Assembly (NCBI RefSeq): GCF_003269065.1
Contig: NZ_QLTA01000020.1
Span: 19,139 to 83,138, forward strand
Source: Paracidovorax anthurii
GTDB taxonomy: Bacteria; Pseudomonadota; Gammaproteobacteria; Burkholderiales; Burkholderiaceae_C
Direction of reading: 5' to 3'
DNA: 64,000 bases
Shown piece after piece: positions 26,782-34,727 of this stretch. Every line of letters begins with the position of its first letter. Position 1 is the first letter of the stretch. The notes below the pieces were generated by a model. The model was not told where the DNA came from. It searched no databases and worked only from the letters and a program-made list of their open reading frames with translations. A program made the position numbers and the translations under genes.

Positions 26782-27338
26782 GACCGCTCCCGCAGCACGC
26801 TCAGTCCGAACGTAATGGACAAACGGGGAACGATCTTGGGATCCAGACTGCCAAAAGCCCCCAGGACCTGCACTTCCAACTCATTGATCACGATGATGGG
26901 AAGTTGCCCATTCAATACAGCGAGAGCACTTTGCATGGCAAGCATGTCGCCTTCCGCGCGTACATTGAGTGGAATGCGGTCAAAACCCTTTTCCTCTTTA
27001 GCAGGCAAGACTTGGCTGCTGCTCACCTGCAACCCCGCTGCACTGAAGATATCCCGCACCTTCTGCTGCGCCACGTTCCCCGTCTGATTGGCATCCTGGC
27101 TGGCGGGATAGACGTACTGTGCACGCGCTTGGGTGGCGCTGTTCAAGGCAGCATCGATGTCTGCCTTCTGGGCCTCAAGGCCCAGCAACCTGGCATAGCG
27201 CGGCTCCAGTTGCTCAAGCCGTTCTTGCGCGGCCATGTGCCGCTGCGCGACATACCAGCCCATGAATGCCAGGGGCAGAAGGCCCAGGACCAGAGTACCA
27301 GCGAGAACCGCGATCTCGCGTGAGGGCATGCGTTTCAT
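26778..27338 (-). CDS. gspM: T2SS assembly platform protein GspM
   Basis: Inner-membrane GspM-like protein of 186 residues: one TM segment near the N-terminus (residues 10-29), a coiled-coil stretch (AAQERLEQLEPRYARLLGLE), then a ferredoxin-like periplasmic domain with VRDIFSAAGLQVSSSQVLP. It partners GspL, encoded immediately upstream; its ATG overlaps the gspL stop by one base (TAATG). Assignment rests on operon position and fold-like pattern, since GspM sequences vary widely. Confidence 0.88.
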   Translation of the reverse strand: MKRMPSREIAVLAGTLVLGLLPLAFMGWYVAQRHMAAQERLEQLEPRYARLLGLEAQKADIDAALNSATQARAQYVYPASQDANQTGNVAQQKVRDIFSAAGLQVSSSQVLPAKEEKGFDRIPLNVRAEGDMLAMQSALAVLNGQLPIIVINELEVQVLGAFGSLDPKIVPRLSITFGLSVLRERS

Positions 27339-28645
27339 TATTTGTTGCGGACCACAGAAGCAGAAGAAGACGCAGCACCTTTGGGCCCCGCATCGCCAGG
27401 AGCCGTGGCGACTCCACCAAAGGTCGCCCCCCCAGGAGACACCGCCGCACGAGCCGCTACGGGAGGAGTGGCCGGAGTCGATACGGGCGCTACCGAAGTA
27501 GCGCTTCCCGCTGCTGCAGATGGCAAAACAGCACTGCCCGGAGTGGATCCGTTTGACGCGGGCGCCACGCTCGCAGAAGCCACCGCCGGCTTCAACGGCG
27601 TGCTGACGGGAGCACCAAATACCTGAGGGTCCAGCGTGAACTCGATGGAGAAAGTCTCTTTGCCCGTATTGCCCATCCGCATTGCGGCGGAAGGTGCGCG
27701 AACCTCCCGGAAACCGGACTCATTGCCCAGCAGTTGCATCAAGGAAGATGCATTGCCGGTCATGCCGACGATGGTGACTTTGGTGCCTTGCAATCTGAAG
27801 CTCTGCAAAGCCGTGTCGTCTGGCAACAGTTGCGTGAGCTTATCGAGCACTTTCAGGGGTTCAAGGCGAGTGGCCAATACCTCCGAGAGCATGGTGAGCT
27901 TTTCCGACGATTGCATGAGCGATTCGCGCTGGCGAACAATCTCAGCGGTCCGTGTTGCCACATCCGTATACGACTGCGCCGCCTCCAGAGCGCGAGAGCG
28001 CAGTTGCAGGCTGGGCGTCAATGCGATGGCCACCAGCAGCATCCCCGCCACTCCCATCAATCCGTACCCCGTGCGACGCCATTTCACGGCATGGGCCTTG
28101 CGCAAGCCTTCGCCATATCCGCCCAATACGATTGGCTTGCCTTCGCTGGACAGCACCCAGACTTCAGGGTCCGAGCCAGCAGCCAAACGCCCGGACTTGG
28201 ACATCAGATATTGGGCGATTTGCTTGCGTGATGCCAGCACCAGCTCCACGCGGGCATTCCCTTGGGAGAGGGTATGGGGCCGATGCCCCCACACCAAATC
28301 CTGCGCACCAAAGGGGCTGATGGCACGAGCTTCCAGCGCACTGGCCTGCGCCACATCCGCAGCCCCCACCGGAGGCAGGGTGAACGAGCGGCGCAATACA
28401 AGATCTTCGGGAAGCTCGATGGCGGTGAAGCGAGTCTTCCCCAAGTTTTCAGCCCGCGCCTTCCGCTCCTCTCCCAGCCAGACCGTTTGCTGTCCATTGG
28501 GATGGAGAACGACAACCGGCATGGCAGGCGTCAGCCATGAAAAGACCGGCCAGTCATGCATGTGCACCCACGACTGGTAAATCTCGCGGCCCAACACACG
28601 CAGGTCGATTCCCAGAAAACGGGCCTCGGATGAAATAGATGGCAT
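27338..28645 (-). CDS. gspL: T2SS protein GspL
   Basis: Recruits the GspE ATPase to the inner membrane. The protein has 435 residues: a cytoplasmic actin-like half (FLGIDLRVLGREIYQSWV; LPPVGAADVAQASALEARAI), a TM segment near residues 195-212, and a periplasmic half resembling a PilN-like domain with coiled coil (VRQRESLMQSSEKLTMLSEV). The last 75 residues are a low-complexity Ala/Pro/Ser/Thr/Val tail with a GGATFGG motif, longer than in most GspL proteins. The gene starts 6 nt after gspK. Confidence 0.9.
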   Translation of the reverse strand: MPSISSEARFLGIDLRVLGREIYQSWVHMHDWPVFSWLTPAMPVVVLHPNGQQTVWLGEERKARAENLGKTRFTAIELPEDLVLRRSFTLPPVGAADVAQASALEARAISPFGAQDLVWGHRPHTLSQGNARVELVLASRKQIAQYLMSKSGRLAAGSDPEVWVLSSEGKPIVLGGYGEGLRKAHAVKWRRTGYGLMGVAGMLLVAIALTPSLQLRSRALEAAQSYTDVATRTAEIVRQRESLMQSSEKLTMLSEVLATRLEPLKVLDKLTQLLPDDTALQSFRLQGTKVTIVGMTGNASSLMQLLGNESGFREVRAPSAAMRMGNTGKETFSIEFTLDPQVFGAPVSTPLKPAVASASVAPASNGSTPGSAVLPSAAAGSATSVAPVSTPATPPVAARAAVSPGGATFGGVATAPGDAGPKGAASSSASVVRNK

Positions 28646-28651
28646 GGCTTC

Positions 28652-29521
28652 TCAAGGATTGCGAACCACCGGCTCCACACTGGAGCCCGTGCGAAAGGAA
28701 AACCACGGCGCCCCATCACGGGCTCGCGCAGTCAAATCGACGCTACGGGAAACACGCAGCCAAGTGCCGTCCAACATCGGCACACGCGCCTCCATGCGCA
28801 ACCGACGCACCGCAGAACTGTCAAGGAAAGCAGCATCCAGAGCCGTGGTGTCTACTCCACTGGCCCCCGCGTCACGCTTGGCCGCAACACTGATGGCTGC
28901 GCTTGGATTCCCACCTGCCAGAACGGACAAAACCTCCACTGGAGCAGCCATGGGATTCACGAGCCCACGCCCTCGCAAGTCGGCAGTGATAAGAGGAAAA
29001 AGTCTAGCATACAGGCTGTAATCGACCCCCGGCACTCTCAACAGGTCCTCCTCCGCCTCGAAGCGCTCCTGCAGCCCGGTCACACCCCTTTGCTCCCGCA
29101 TCTGCACCGTAGCTTGGGCAAGGGCTTCCGCGTCACCCGGATTGAGCCCTCCAGCGACTGCATACAGGCGTGCCAGCAAAGGAATGGGCGCCGCATTGAT
29201 GTCGATCAGCCCGTTCAGCGGCACGGCACGGACCTGCATGGCCACACCGCGATATCTGATGTCTGCTTGCACCAGGCGATCGATGGGGGAGTTGTTCGCA
29301 ACGATCGCCTGCAGTGCAAGCTGTATGGCCGCATCCCCCAAGGCCTGCGCCTGGACGCTCTGACGCGCCAGCGTCATCATGCGAGCTTCTTCGCGGATGG
29401 AGCGCGTAACTCCGGTAACGATGATGCTGAGAGCCGCCACCATCCAGAGAACAGCGATCAATGCCATGCCCATGGAGCCCCGTCGCTGTCGCTGACGTGA
29501 ATATCGCAAACCCATGGTCAC
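28652..29521 (-). CDS. gspK: T2SS minor pseudopilin GspK
   Basis: Large minor pseudopilin of 289 residues at the pseudopilus tip. The prepilin-like leader RQRQRRGSMGMALIAVLW is cleaved after Gly, followed by a hydrophobic helix; as in other GspK proteins the Glu at mature position 5 is absent. The core has LIDINAAPIPLLARLYAVAG and a helical insert. A GTG at 29521 overlaps the gspJ stop (GTGA); an ATG two codons later is also possible. Confidence 0.92.
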   Translation of the reverse strand: MTMGLRYSRQRQRRGSMGMALIAVLWMVAALSIIVTGVTRSIREEARMMTLARQSVQAQALGDAAIQLALQAIVANNSPIDRLVQADIRYRGVAMQVRAVPLNGLIDINAAPIPLLARLYAVAGGLNPGDAEALAQATVQMREQRGVTGLQERFEAEEDLLRVPGVDYSLYARLFPLITADLRGRGLVNPMAAPVEVLSVLAGGNPSAAISVAAKRDAGASGVDTTALDAAFLDSSAVRRLRMEARVPMLDGTWLRVSRSVDLTARARDGAPWFSFRTGSSVEPVVRNP

Positions 29522-30189
29522 CGACTCCCCCCGAAGGTCGCGCCGCCAATTGAGGCATCACTGCCCGGCAGAACACGCAAGGGCACGACGATCTCCGGCC
29601 ACGCATCCAAGGTCGTCTGCAGATTGATCGCCACGCGTTGCGGCAATCTGTCGATGGGGGTCCACGGCGCCCCCCATTGCGGAGGCTCCTGGGAAGGATC
29701 TTCATACCGCAGGACGAAGCTGGTGACGAAAGGCACCAGCACGTAGCTGTCTGCAGCACCCCAATCCGGCGCCGCTCCCGTATCCATGAACGGCAGGAAC
29801 CTGAGCACCAGGGCCTTCCCGTTCACCCGGTCTTCCAGGCCCAGACGGAAATAATGGCGCCCTCCGGCTCCATAACGCGCAGGCATGACACCCACCCACA
29901 CCATTTCCTGCGGTCCCCCCAGGAAAAAATACGGGCTCTCATCCATCGAGACGGGCGTCAGCTTCTTGCGCATGGACACCCGGCCCAGTATCGATCGCAG
30001 GAAACTGTCGGTCACGCGCAATTCATCGACACGCTGGAGACGCGCATCCACACGCTCTTCCGTCTGCGCCGTGGTGCGCAATGCCGACCCCATCGCCAGC
30101 ATCACCAGGGACAGCAGCGAGATCACCACCAGCAGTTCCACCAGCGTGAAACCATATTCACGGCGCATCGGGCCCAGCCTTGCACTCAT
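29518..30189 (-). CDS. gspJ: T2SS minor pseudopilin GspJ
   Basis: Minor pseudopilin of 223 residues. The prepilin signal is REYGFTLVELLVVISLLSL with the conserved Glu at position 5 of the mature protein. The body is beta-rich with WVGVMPARYGAGGRHYFRLG. The start at 30189 overlaps the gspI stop by one base (TGATG); an internal ATG at 30168 would shorten the leader. The C-terminus is GGATFGGSR, a motif shared with the C-terminal tails of GspL and the N-type protein. Confidence 0.92.
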   Translation of the reverse strand: MSARLGPMRREYGFTLVELLVVISLLSLVMLAMGSALRTTAQTEERVDARLQRVDELRVTDSFLRSILGRVSMRKKLTPVSMDESPYFFLGGPQEMVWVGVMPARYGAGGRHYFRLGLEDRVNGKALVLRFLPFMDTGAAPDWGAADSYVLVPFVTSFVLRYEDPSQEPPQWGAPWTPIDRLPQRVAINLQTTLDAWPEIVVPLRVLPGSDASIGGATFGGSR

Positions 30190-30596
30190 CAGCTTCGCCC
30201 CGGCTCTGGCGGCTTGCGTTGGGGCCGCAGCGTGCTCAATTCAAAATTGCGAATCTGGGTACCATCCGACCAGGAAATGACGATGCTGACCTCATGCAGC
30301 GGCGGGACAGCGGGGCCATTGAACTCGGTGGCATAGGGCGCACTGACAATCCGCCACTGATAGCCTGCGGATTCGCCGCTCTGCGTCAAGCCTTGCTCGG
30401 GCACGGTATCCCGCAGCGACAAAAGCGACTGCGCCAGGACGACCGCGCGCTGATAGCGATCCACATCCGCCACGCTGCGGGCACTTCCGCCAATGGCCCG
30501 GTACAGCATGCCCAATGACAGCGCCATGATGGCAAAAGCGACCAGCAACTCCAGCAAGGTCAAGCCTCGCTGCCCGCGATGCGCGCGCGGCGTCAT
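30189..30596 (-). CDS. gspI: T2SS minor pseudopilin GspI
   Basis: A 135-residue pseudopilin. Leader and helix are MTPRAHRGQRGLTLLELLVA, with Glu5 after the Gly cleavage site. The ATG at 30596 overlaps the gspH stop as ATGA; a longer frame upstream lacks support. It forms the tip complex with GspJ and GspK. The C-terminus is Arg/Pro-rich. Confidence 0.91.
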   Translation of the reverse strand: MTPRAHRGQRGLTLLELLVAFAIMALSLGMLYRAIGGSARSVADVDRYQRAVVLAQSLLSLRDTVPEQGLTQSGESAGYQWRIVSAPYATEFNGPAVPPLHEVSIVISWSDGTQIRNFELSTLRPQRKPPEPGRS

Positions 30597-31039
30597 TGCG
30601 TCAATGCCTCTTGGGTCACACGCCCAGAGAGCCAATCCACCCGCAGACGCGTACCCACACCGGGCGCACGGAGTATTTCGATGCTGCCGCCCGTGGCGCC
30701 GCCACTGGGCAGGAACCGGATGGATGCCTGGTTCTGCGCGGTCAATTCGGTCCCCGCGACGATGGCACGCAGTTGCAACGGCTGCGGCAAGGATCTCATG
30801 GCCGCATCCGTGCCATACAGGCGATTTCTCAGGTCAACCGAAAAGCGGACCTCGCGCCCCTCGACCATCGCCGTAAACCGCGCGGAGCGCATCTGGTTCA
30901 GCATGGTGCGAACGGTGTCGCGATAGTGCGATGAATCGCGCAGCCGATCGAACGCCATGGGAGCGAGCCCCACCACCAGCGCCATGATGGCAAACACCAC
31001 CAGTAATTCGACCAGCGTGAAACCGCGCTCGCGCCGCAT
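30593..31039 (-). CDS. gspH: T2SS minor pseudopilin GspH
   Basis: A 148-residue pseudopilin with a very short leader, MRRERGFTLVELLVVFAIMA, and the conserved Glu5. The C-terminal domain matches GspH/FimT proteins: YRDTVRTMLNQMRSARFTAM and GREVRFSVDLRN. It begins 26 nt after gspG. It probably links the tip complex to the GspG shaft. Confidence 0.92.
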   Translation of the reverse strand: MRRERGFTLVELLVVFAIMALVVGLAPMAFDRLRDSSHYRDTVRTMLNQMRSARFTAMVEGREVRFSVDLRNRLYGTDAAMRSLPQPLQLRAIVAGTELTAQNQASIRFLPSGGATGGSIEILRAPGVGTRLRVDWLSGRVTQEALTQ

Positions 31040-31065
31040 GACGGAACGACAGGAAAACGAGGGAA

Positions 31066-31521
31066 TCAGGGCCTGTTGCGGATGTCGGCCGCCTCACCCT
31101 CGCCGCCAGGCGCACCATCGGAGCCCAGCGAGAGGATCTCGATGCCGCCATTCGGGCCCGGATTGGCGTAGCGGTATGGATGGCCCCAGGGGTCCGTGGG
31201 CACGCCGCCCTTGAGGTAAGGCCCCGTCCAGCCATTCACGGAACCGGGGCGCTTGACCAGCGCATCCAGCCCTTCCTCAGTGGTGGGGTAGCGCCCCACG
31301 TCCAGCTTGAACAGCTCCAGCGACTTATCGAGATCGGCGATCTGCACGCCGGCGGTCTTGGACTTCGCACCGCCGAGCTGGTTCAGCACGCGCGGGCCGA
31401 CCAGACCTGCCAGCAGCGTGAGGATGGCCAGCACGACCAGCAGTTCGATCAGGGTGAAGCCGCGAGCGGATTTGCGTTGCATAGGGATGCCACAGGAGCG
31501 GCCAGCACGGGAATGCGCCAT
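31066..31521 (-). CDS. gspG: T2SS major pseudopilin GspG
   Basis: Shaft subunit of the pseudopilus, 151 residues. The prepilin motif ARGFTLIELLVVLAILTLLA is followed by the conserved GspG segments DLDKSLELFKLDVGRYPTTE, GLDALVKRP and DPWGHPYRY, which include the calcium-binding region near the C-terminus. I chose the ATG at 31521 because AAGGAG lies 9 bases upstream; this gives an unusually long leader of about 20 residues before the cleavage Gly. The internal ATG at 31482 has no good RBS. It starts 28 nt after gspF. Confidence 0.94.
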   Translation of the reverse strand: MAHSRAGRSCGIPMQRKSARGFTLIELLVVLAILTLLAGLVGPRVLNQLGGAKSKTAGVQIADLDKSLELFKLDVGRYPTTEEGLDALVKRPGSVNGWTGPYLKGGVPTDPWGHPYRYANPGPNGGIEILSLGSDGAPGGEGEAADIRNRP

Positions 31522-31549
31522 GGGAGAGGACTCCTTGGACAAACGAAAA

Positions 31550-32815
31550 TTATACGGCGAGGTCATTGATGGACAGGATCCCCAGGAGGATGGAAACAAT
31601 GATGGCGGCGATCAGGACACCAAGCACGAGGATGAGCACGGGCTCCACCAGCGTGAGCAGGCGTTTGATACCCGTTTCCACCTCGCGGTTCAATATATTG
31701 GACAGCTCCAGCATCATCTGGCCGATGCGCCCCGTCTCCTCGCCCACGCGGATCAGGTTGATGGCGATCGGCTCGAAGATGCCCGTGGCGGAAATGGCCT
31801 GGACCACCTTCCCGCCCTCCTTGACGACCGGAGCGACACGCTCCAGGGCCTGCCGCAAGACGGTATTGCCCACCGTTTCGGTGGCAATGTGCAGCGCGGT
31901 GAGCATCGGCACGCCGTTGCCGAGAAGCGTGCCCAGCGAGCGGGAGAAAAGCGTCAACTGGTACTTGAGCGCGAGCCGCCCCATGAGCGGCAGTTTCAGC
32001 AGGCGGGCCTGCCACCACAGCCGCCCCGCAGGCGACATGGCCCAGCGGCGGACCAGCAGCCCCACGCCCAGCGCGCCGATGCCTATCAGCAGGCCATAGC
32101 GCGTGAAGGCATGCCCGAGCGCCATGACCATCTGCGTGGGCATGGGCAGTGCATCCCCCATGTCGGTGAAGAGCTTCTCGAACTGCGGCACGACGAAGCC
32201 CAGCATGACGATGAGCGACAGCACGGCAACCCCCAGCAGGATGGCCGGATAGATGGTGGCCGAGATCACGCTGTCGCGCAGGGCGCGCTGGCGCTCCATG
32301 TGATCGACGAGGCGCTCGAGCACGGCCGACATTTGGCCACTGGCCTCGCCCGAGCGCACCATGTTGATGTAGAAATCGCCAAACAGGTCCCGATGCTGCG
32401 ACAACGCCCGGCTGAGTGGCGTGCCCCCTTTGACCGCATCCAGGATGCCGTGCAGCAGCGTGGCCATGCTGGGCTTGTGGCTCATGTCGATGAGCACCCG
32501 CAGGGCATTGTCCAGCGCCAGGCCGGCCCGCAGCATGATGGACAGCTCGGAGGTAAGCGCCAGCACGTCGGCGGCCTTCACGGGCCCTTTGCCCGCACGC
32601 CCCTTGGAAACGCCCGCGATGCCGGCGACCTCTCCGGTGGACCCGCCGCGCGGTGCCGGGGCTGCCACCGGCGCACCGGCCGCGTCGCCGATGCTCAGGG
32701 GCGTGAGCCCCTGAGCCCGCAGTTGCTTGAGAGCCTGGGCCTCGCTGGGAGCGCCCAGCCGGCCCTCGACGATCTTGCCGGTCGTCGCGACGGCGCGCCA
32801 GATGAAATCAGGCAT
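31550..32815 (-). CDS. gspF: T2SS inner-membrane platform protein GspF
   Basis: Polytopic platform protein of 421 residues with the duplicated T2SSF domain and three TM segments. Features are FIWRAVATTGKIVEGRLGAP at the N-terminus, SELSIMLRAGLALDNALRVL, the second-domain LGTLLGNGVPMLTALHIATE, and a final TM followed by ILSINDLAV. Its start overlaps the end of gspE by 8 nt. It carries a Gly/Ala/Pro-rich insertion near residues 45-70. Confidence 0.96.
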   Translation of the reverse strand: MPDFIWRAVATTGKIVEGRLGAPSEAQALKQLRAQGLTPLSIGDAAGAPVAAPAPRGGSTGEVAGIAGVSKGRAGKGPVKAADVLALTSELSIMLRAGLALDNALRVLIDMSHKPSMATLLHGILDAVKGGTPLSRALSQHRDLFGDFYINMVRSGEASGQMSAVLERLVDHMERQRALRDSVISATIYPAILLGVAVLSLIVMLGFVVPQFEKLFTDMGDALPMPTQMVMALGHAFTRYGLLIGIGALGVGLLVRRWAMSPAGRLWWQARLLKLPLMGRLALKYQLTLFSRSLGTLLGNGVPMLTALHIATETVGNTVLRQALERVAPVVKEGGKVVQAISATGIFEPIAINLIRVGEETGRIGQMMLELSNILNREVETGIKRLLTLVEPVLILVLGVLIAAIIVSILLGILSINDLAV

Positions 32816-34544
32816 CGCCCTGGTCCTGTGTCACCCGGGCAAGCTCGTCCAGGGTGGTCATGCCCGCGGCAACCTTGCGCAAACCGTCCTCGTACAGGTT
32901 GAGCATGCCTCCCTGGGCGGCAAGTGCATTGAGGGCATTGGCATCCTTGCCTTCGATGATCGCGCGGCGCATGGGCTCATCGAGCACGAAAAGCTCATGG
33001 ATCCCCGTGCGCCCCCGGTATCCGGAGCCCCGGCAATGCTCGCACCCCACGGCGCGGTAGATGGCCTGCCCGAACGTGCTGAAACGCGCCAGGCCCGTGC
33101 TGCGCCGGACCTCCTCGCCCGGCTCGTAGGGCTCCTTGCAATGCTTGCACAGTGTCCGCACCAGGCGCTGGGCGAGCACGCCATTGACCGACGAGGTGAT
33201 CAGGTACCCCTCCACCCCCATGTCCTTCATGCGGATGACCGCGCCTGCCGCGGTGTTGGTGTGCAGGGTGGAAAGCACCAGGTGGCCGGTAAGGGCCGAC
33301 TGCACGGCGATCTGCGCGGTTTCGCCATCGCGCATTTCACCGATCATGATGATGTCGGGATCCTGGCGAAGGATGGAGCGCAGGGCGTTGGCGAAGGTCA
33401 GGTTGATCTGGGGATGCACCTGGATCTGGTTGATGCCCTCCAGCTGGTACTCCACCGGATCTTCCACGGTGATGATCTTGTTGGAGGTCGCGTCGATCTT
33501 CGACAGCGCCGCATACAGCGTGGTGGTCTTCCCCGAGCCGGTCGGCCCCGTGACCAGCAGGATGCCGTGCGGCTTGGCCAGGAGCATGTTGAAGCGCTCC
33601 AGCGTGTCCTTCTCGAAACCCATGGTTTCCAGTTGCAGCCGCACGCTGGCACGGTCCAGCACCCGCATGACCACGCTCTCGCCGTGCACCGTGGGCACGG
33701 TCGAGACCCGCAGATCCAGTTCGCGCCCCTTGACGCGCGTCTTGATGCGGCCATCCTGCGGCAAGCGCCGCTCGGCGATGTCCAGGTGGGCCAGCAGCTT
33801 GACGCGCGAATTCACGGCAGCGCTCAGGCGCGGAGGCACCAGCTCCCCCAGCTGGATCACACCGTCCACCCGGTAGCGGACGTGCAGGCCGTCATCGAAG
33901 GGCTCCAGGTGGATGTCCGAGGCACGCAGGTCGATGACGCGGCCGATGATGGTGTTCACCAGGCGGATGACCGGCGCTTCGCTGGCCAGGTCCTTCAAGT
34001 GCTCGACGAAGTCGCCGCCATCGGAGCCATCGCCGAAGCCGTCATCAGCTTCGTCCTCGCCCCTCTGCTCCACGGGTTCCGCCAGGGCCTTCTCGATGTC
34101 GCTGTCCAGCGCCAGATGGGGTGCCACGGCATAGCCCGTGGCCAGTTGCAGCGCTTTGACGACGAACTGATCCTGCGGCACCGCCATGGCCACATGCAGC
34201 CGGTCGTCGCTGACATACAGCGGATAGACGCTGTTGGCCTGCAGGAATTCAGGCAGCAGCCCCTCCACTTCCGGCATCAATTCCGGGAAGTCGCTGGCGG
34301 AAATCAGCGGGATGTCGAGCTGGCGCGAGAGCGCCTGGATGACATCCAGCTCGGAGACCAGCCCCAGCCGTACCAGCACGCGGCCGATCAGCCCTCCCAT
34401 TTCCTGCTGGGCGGACAAAGCGCGCTCCAAATCGCGCGCGCTCAGCTTGCCCGACTGGACCAGCAACTCGCCCAAAGGGGCGCGCTGCGCGGTGGGCACT
34501 TCAGCTATCGGCTCTGTACGTTCGGGAAGGGTGTTCGTCGTCAT
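32808..34544 (-). CDS. gspE: T2SS assembly ATPase GspE
   Basis: Cytoplasmic hexameric ATPase powering pseudopilus assembly, 578 residues and first gene of the T2SS operon. The N1E-like region (LGELLVQSGKLSARDLERAL) binds GspL. Walker A is GPTGSGKTTTLYAAL, the Asp box VEDPVEYQLEGINQIQVHP, Walker B region PDIIMIGEMRDGETAQIAVQ. A zinc-binding tetracysteine pair is visible: CKHC and CEHC about 30 residues apart. The ATG at 34544 gives MTTNTLPERTEPIAE; upstream in-frame extension is unlikely. Divergent from the glycosidase-like gene, so promoters for both lie in 34545-34727. Confidence 0.96.
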   Translation of the reverse strand: MTTNTLPERTEPIAEVPTAQRAPLGELLVQSGKLSARDLERALSAQQEMGGLIGRVLVRLGLVSELDVIQALSRQLDIPLISASDFPELMPEVEGLLPEFLQANSVYPLYVSDDRLHVAMAVPQDQFVVKALQLATGYAVAPHLALDSDIEKALAEPVEQRGEDEADDGFGDGSDGGDFVEHLKDLASEAPVIRLVNTIIGRVIDLRASDIHLEPFDDGLHVRYRVDGVIQLGELVPPRLSAAVNSRVKLLAHLDIAERRLPQDGRIKTRVKGRELDLRVSTVPTVHGESVVMRVLDRASVRLQLETMGFEKDTLERFNMLLAKPHGILLVTGPTGSGKTTTLYAALSKIDATSNKIITVEDPVEYQLEGINQIQVHPQINLTFANALRSILRQDPDIIMIGEMRDGETAQIAVQSALTGHLVLSTLHTNTAAGAVIRMKDMGVEGYLITSSVNGVLAQRLVRTLCKHCKEPYEPGEEVRRSTGLARFSTFGQAIYRAVGCEHCRGSGYRGRTGIHELFVLDEPMRRAIIEGKDANALNALAAQGGMLNLYEDGLRKVAAGMTTLDELARVTQDQGDA

Positions 34545-34727
34545 GAAAATGCTGGGAATGCCCGCGAAGGGACGGCGCAGCGGGGAGAGGATGAGAGGAA
34601 GAAAACCGGGCGCCCTGCGCGGGCCCAAGTGTAGCCGGGGCGTGCTCCATGCCCGCCACAGTCCTCCAAGCGTCGCTTACAGTCGCAGGCCACGCGCACA
34701 GCGCTTCCGGCGCACCTTCTCCACGCA

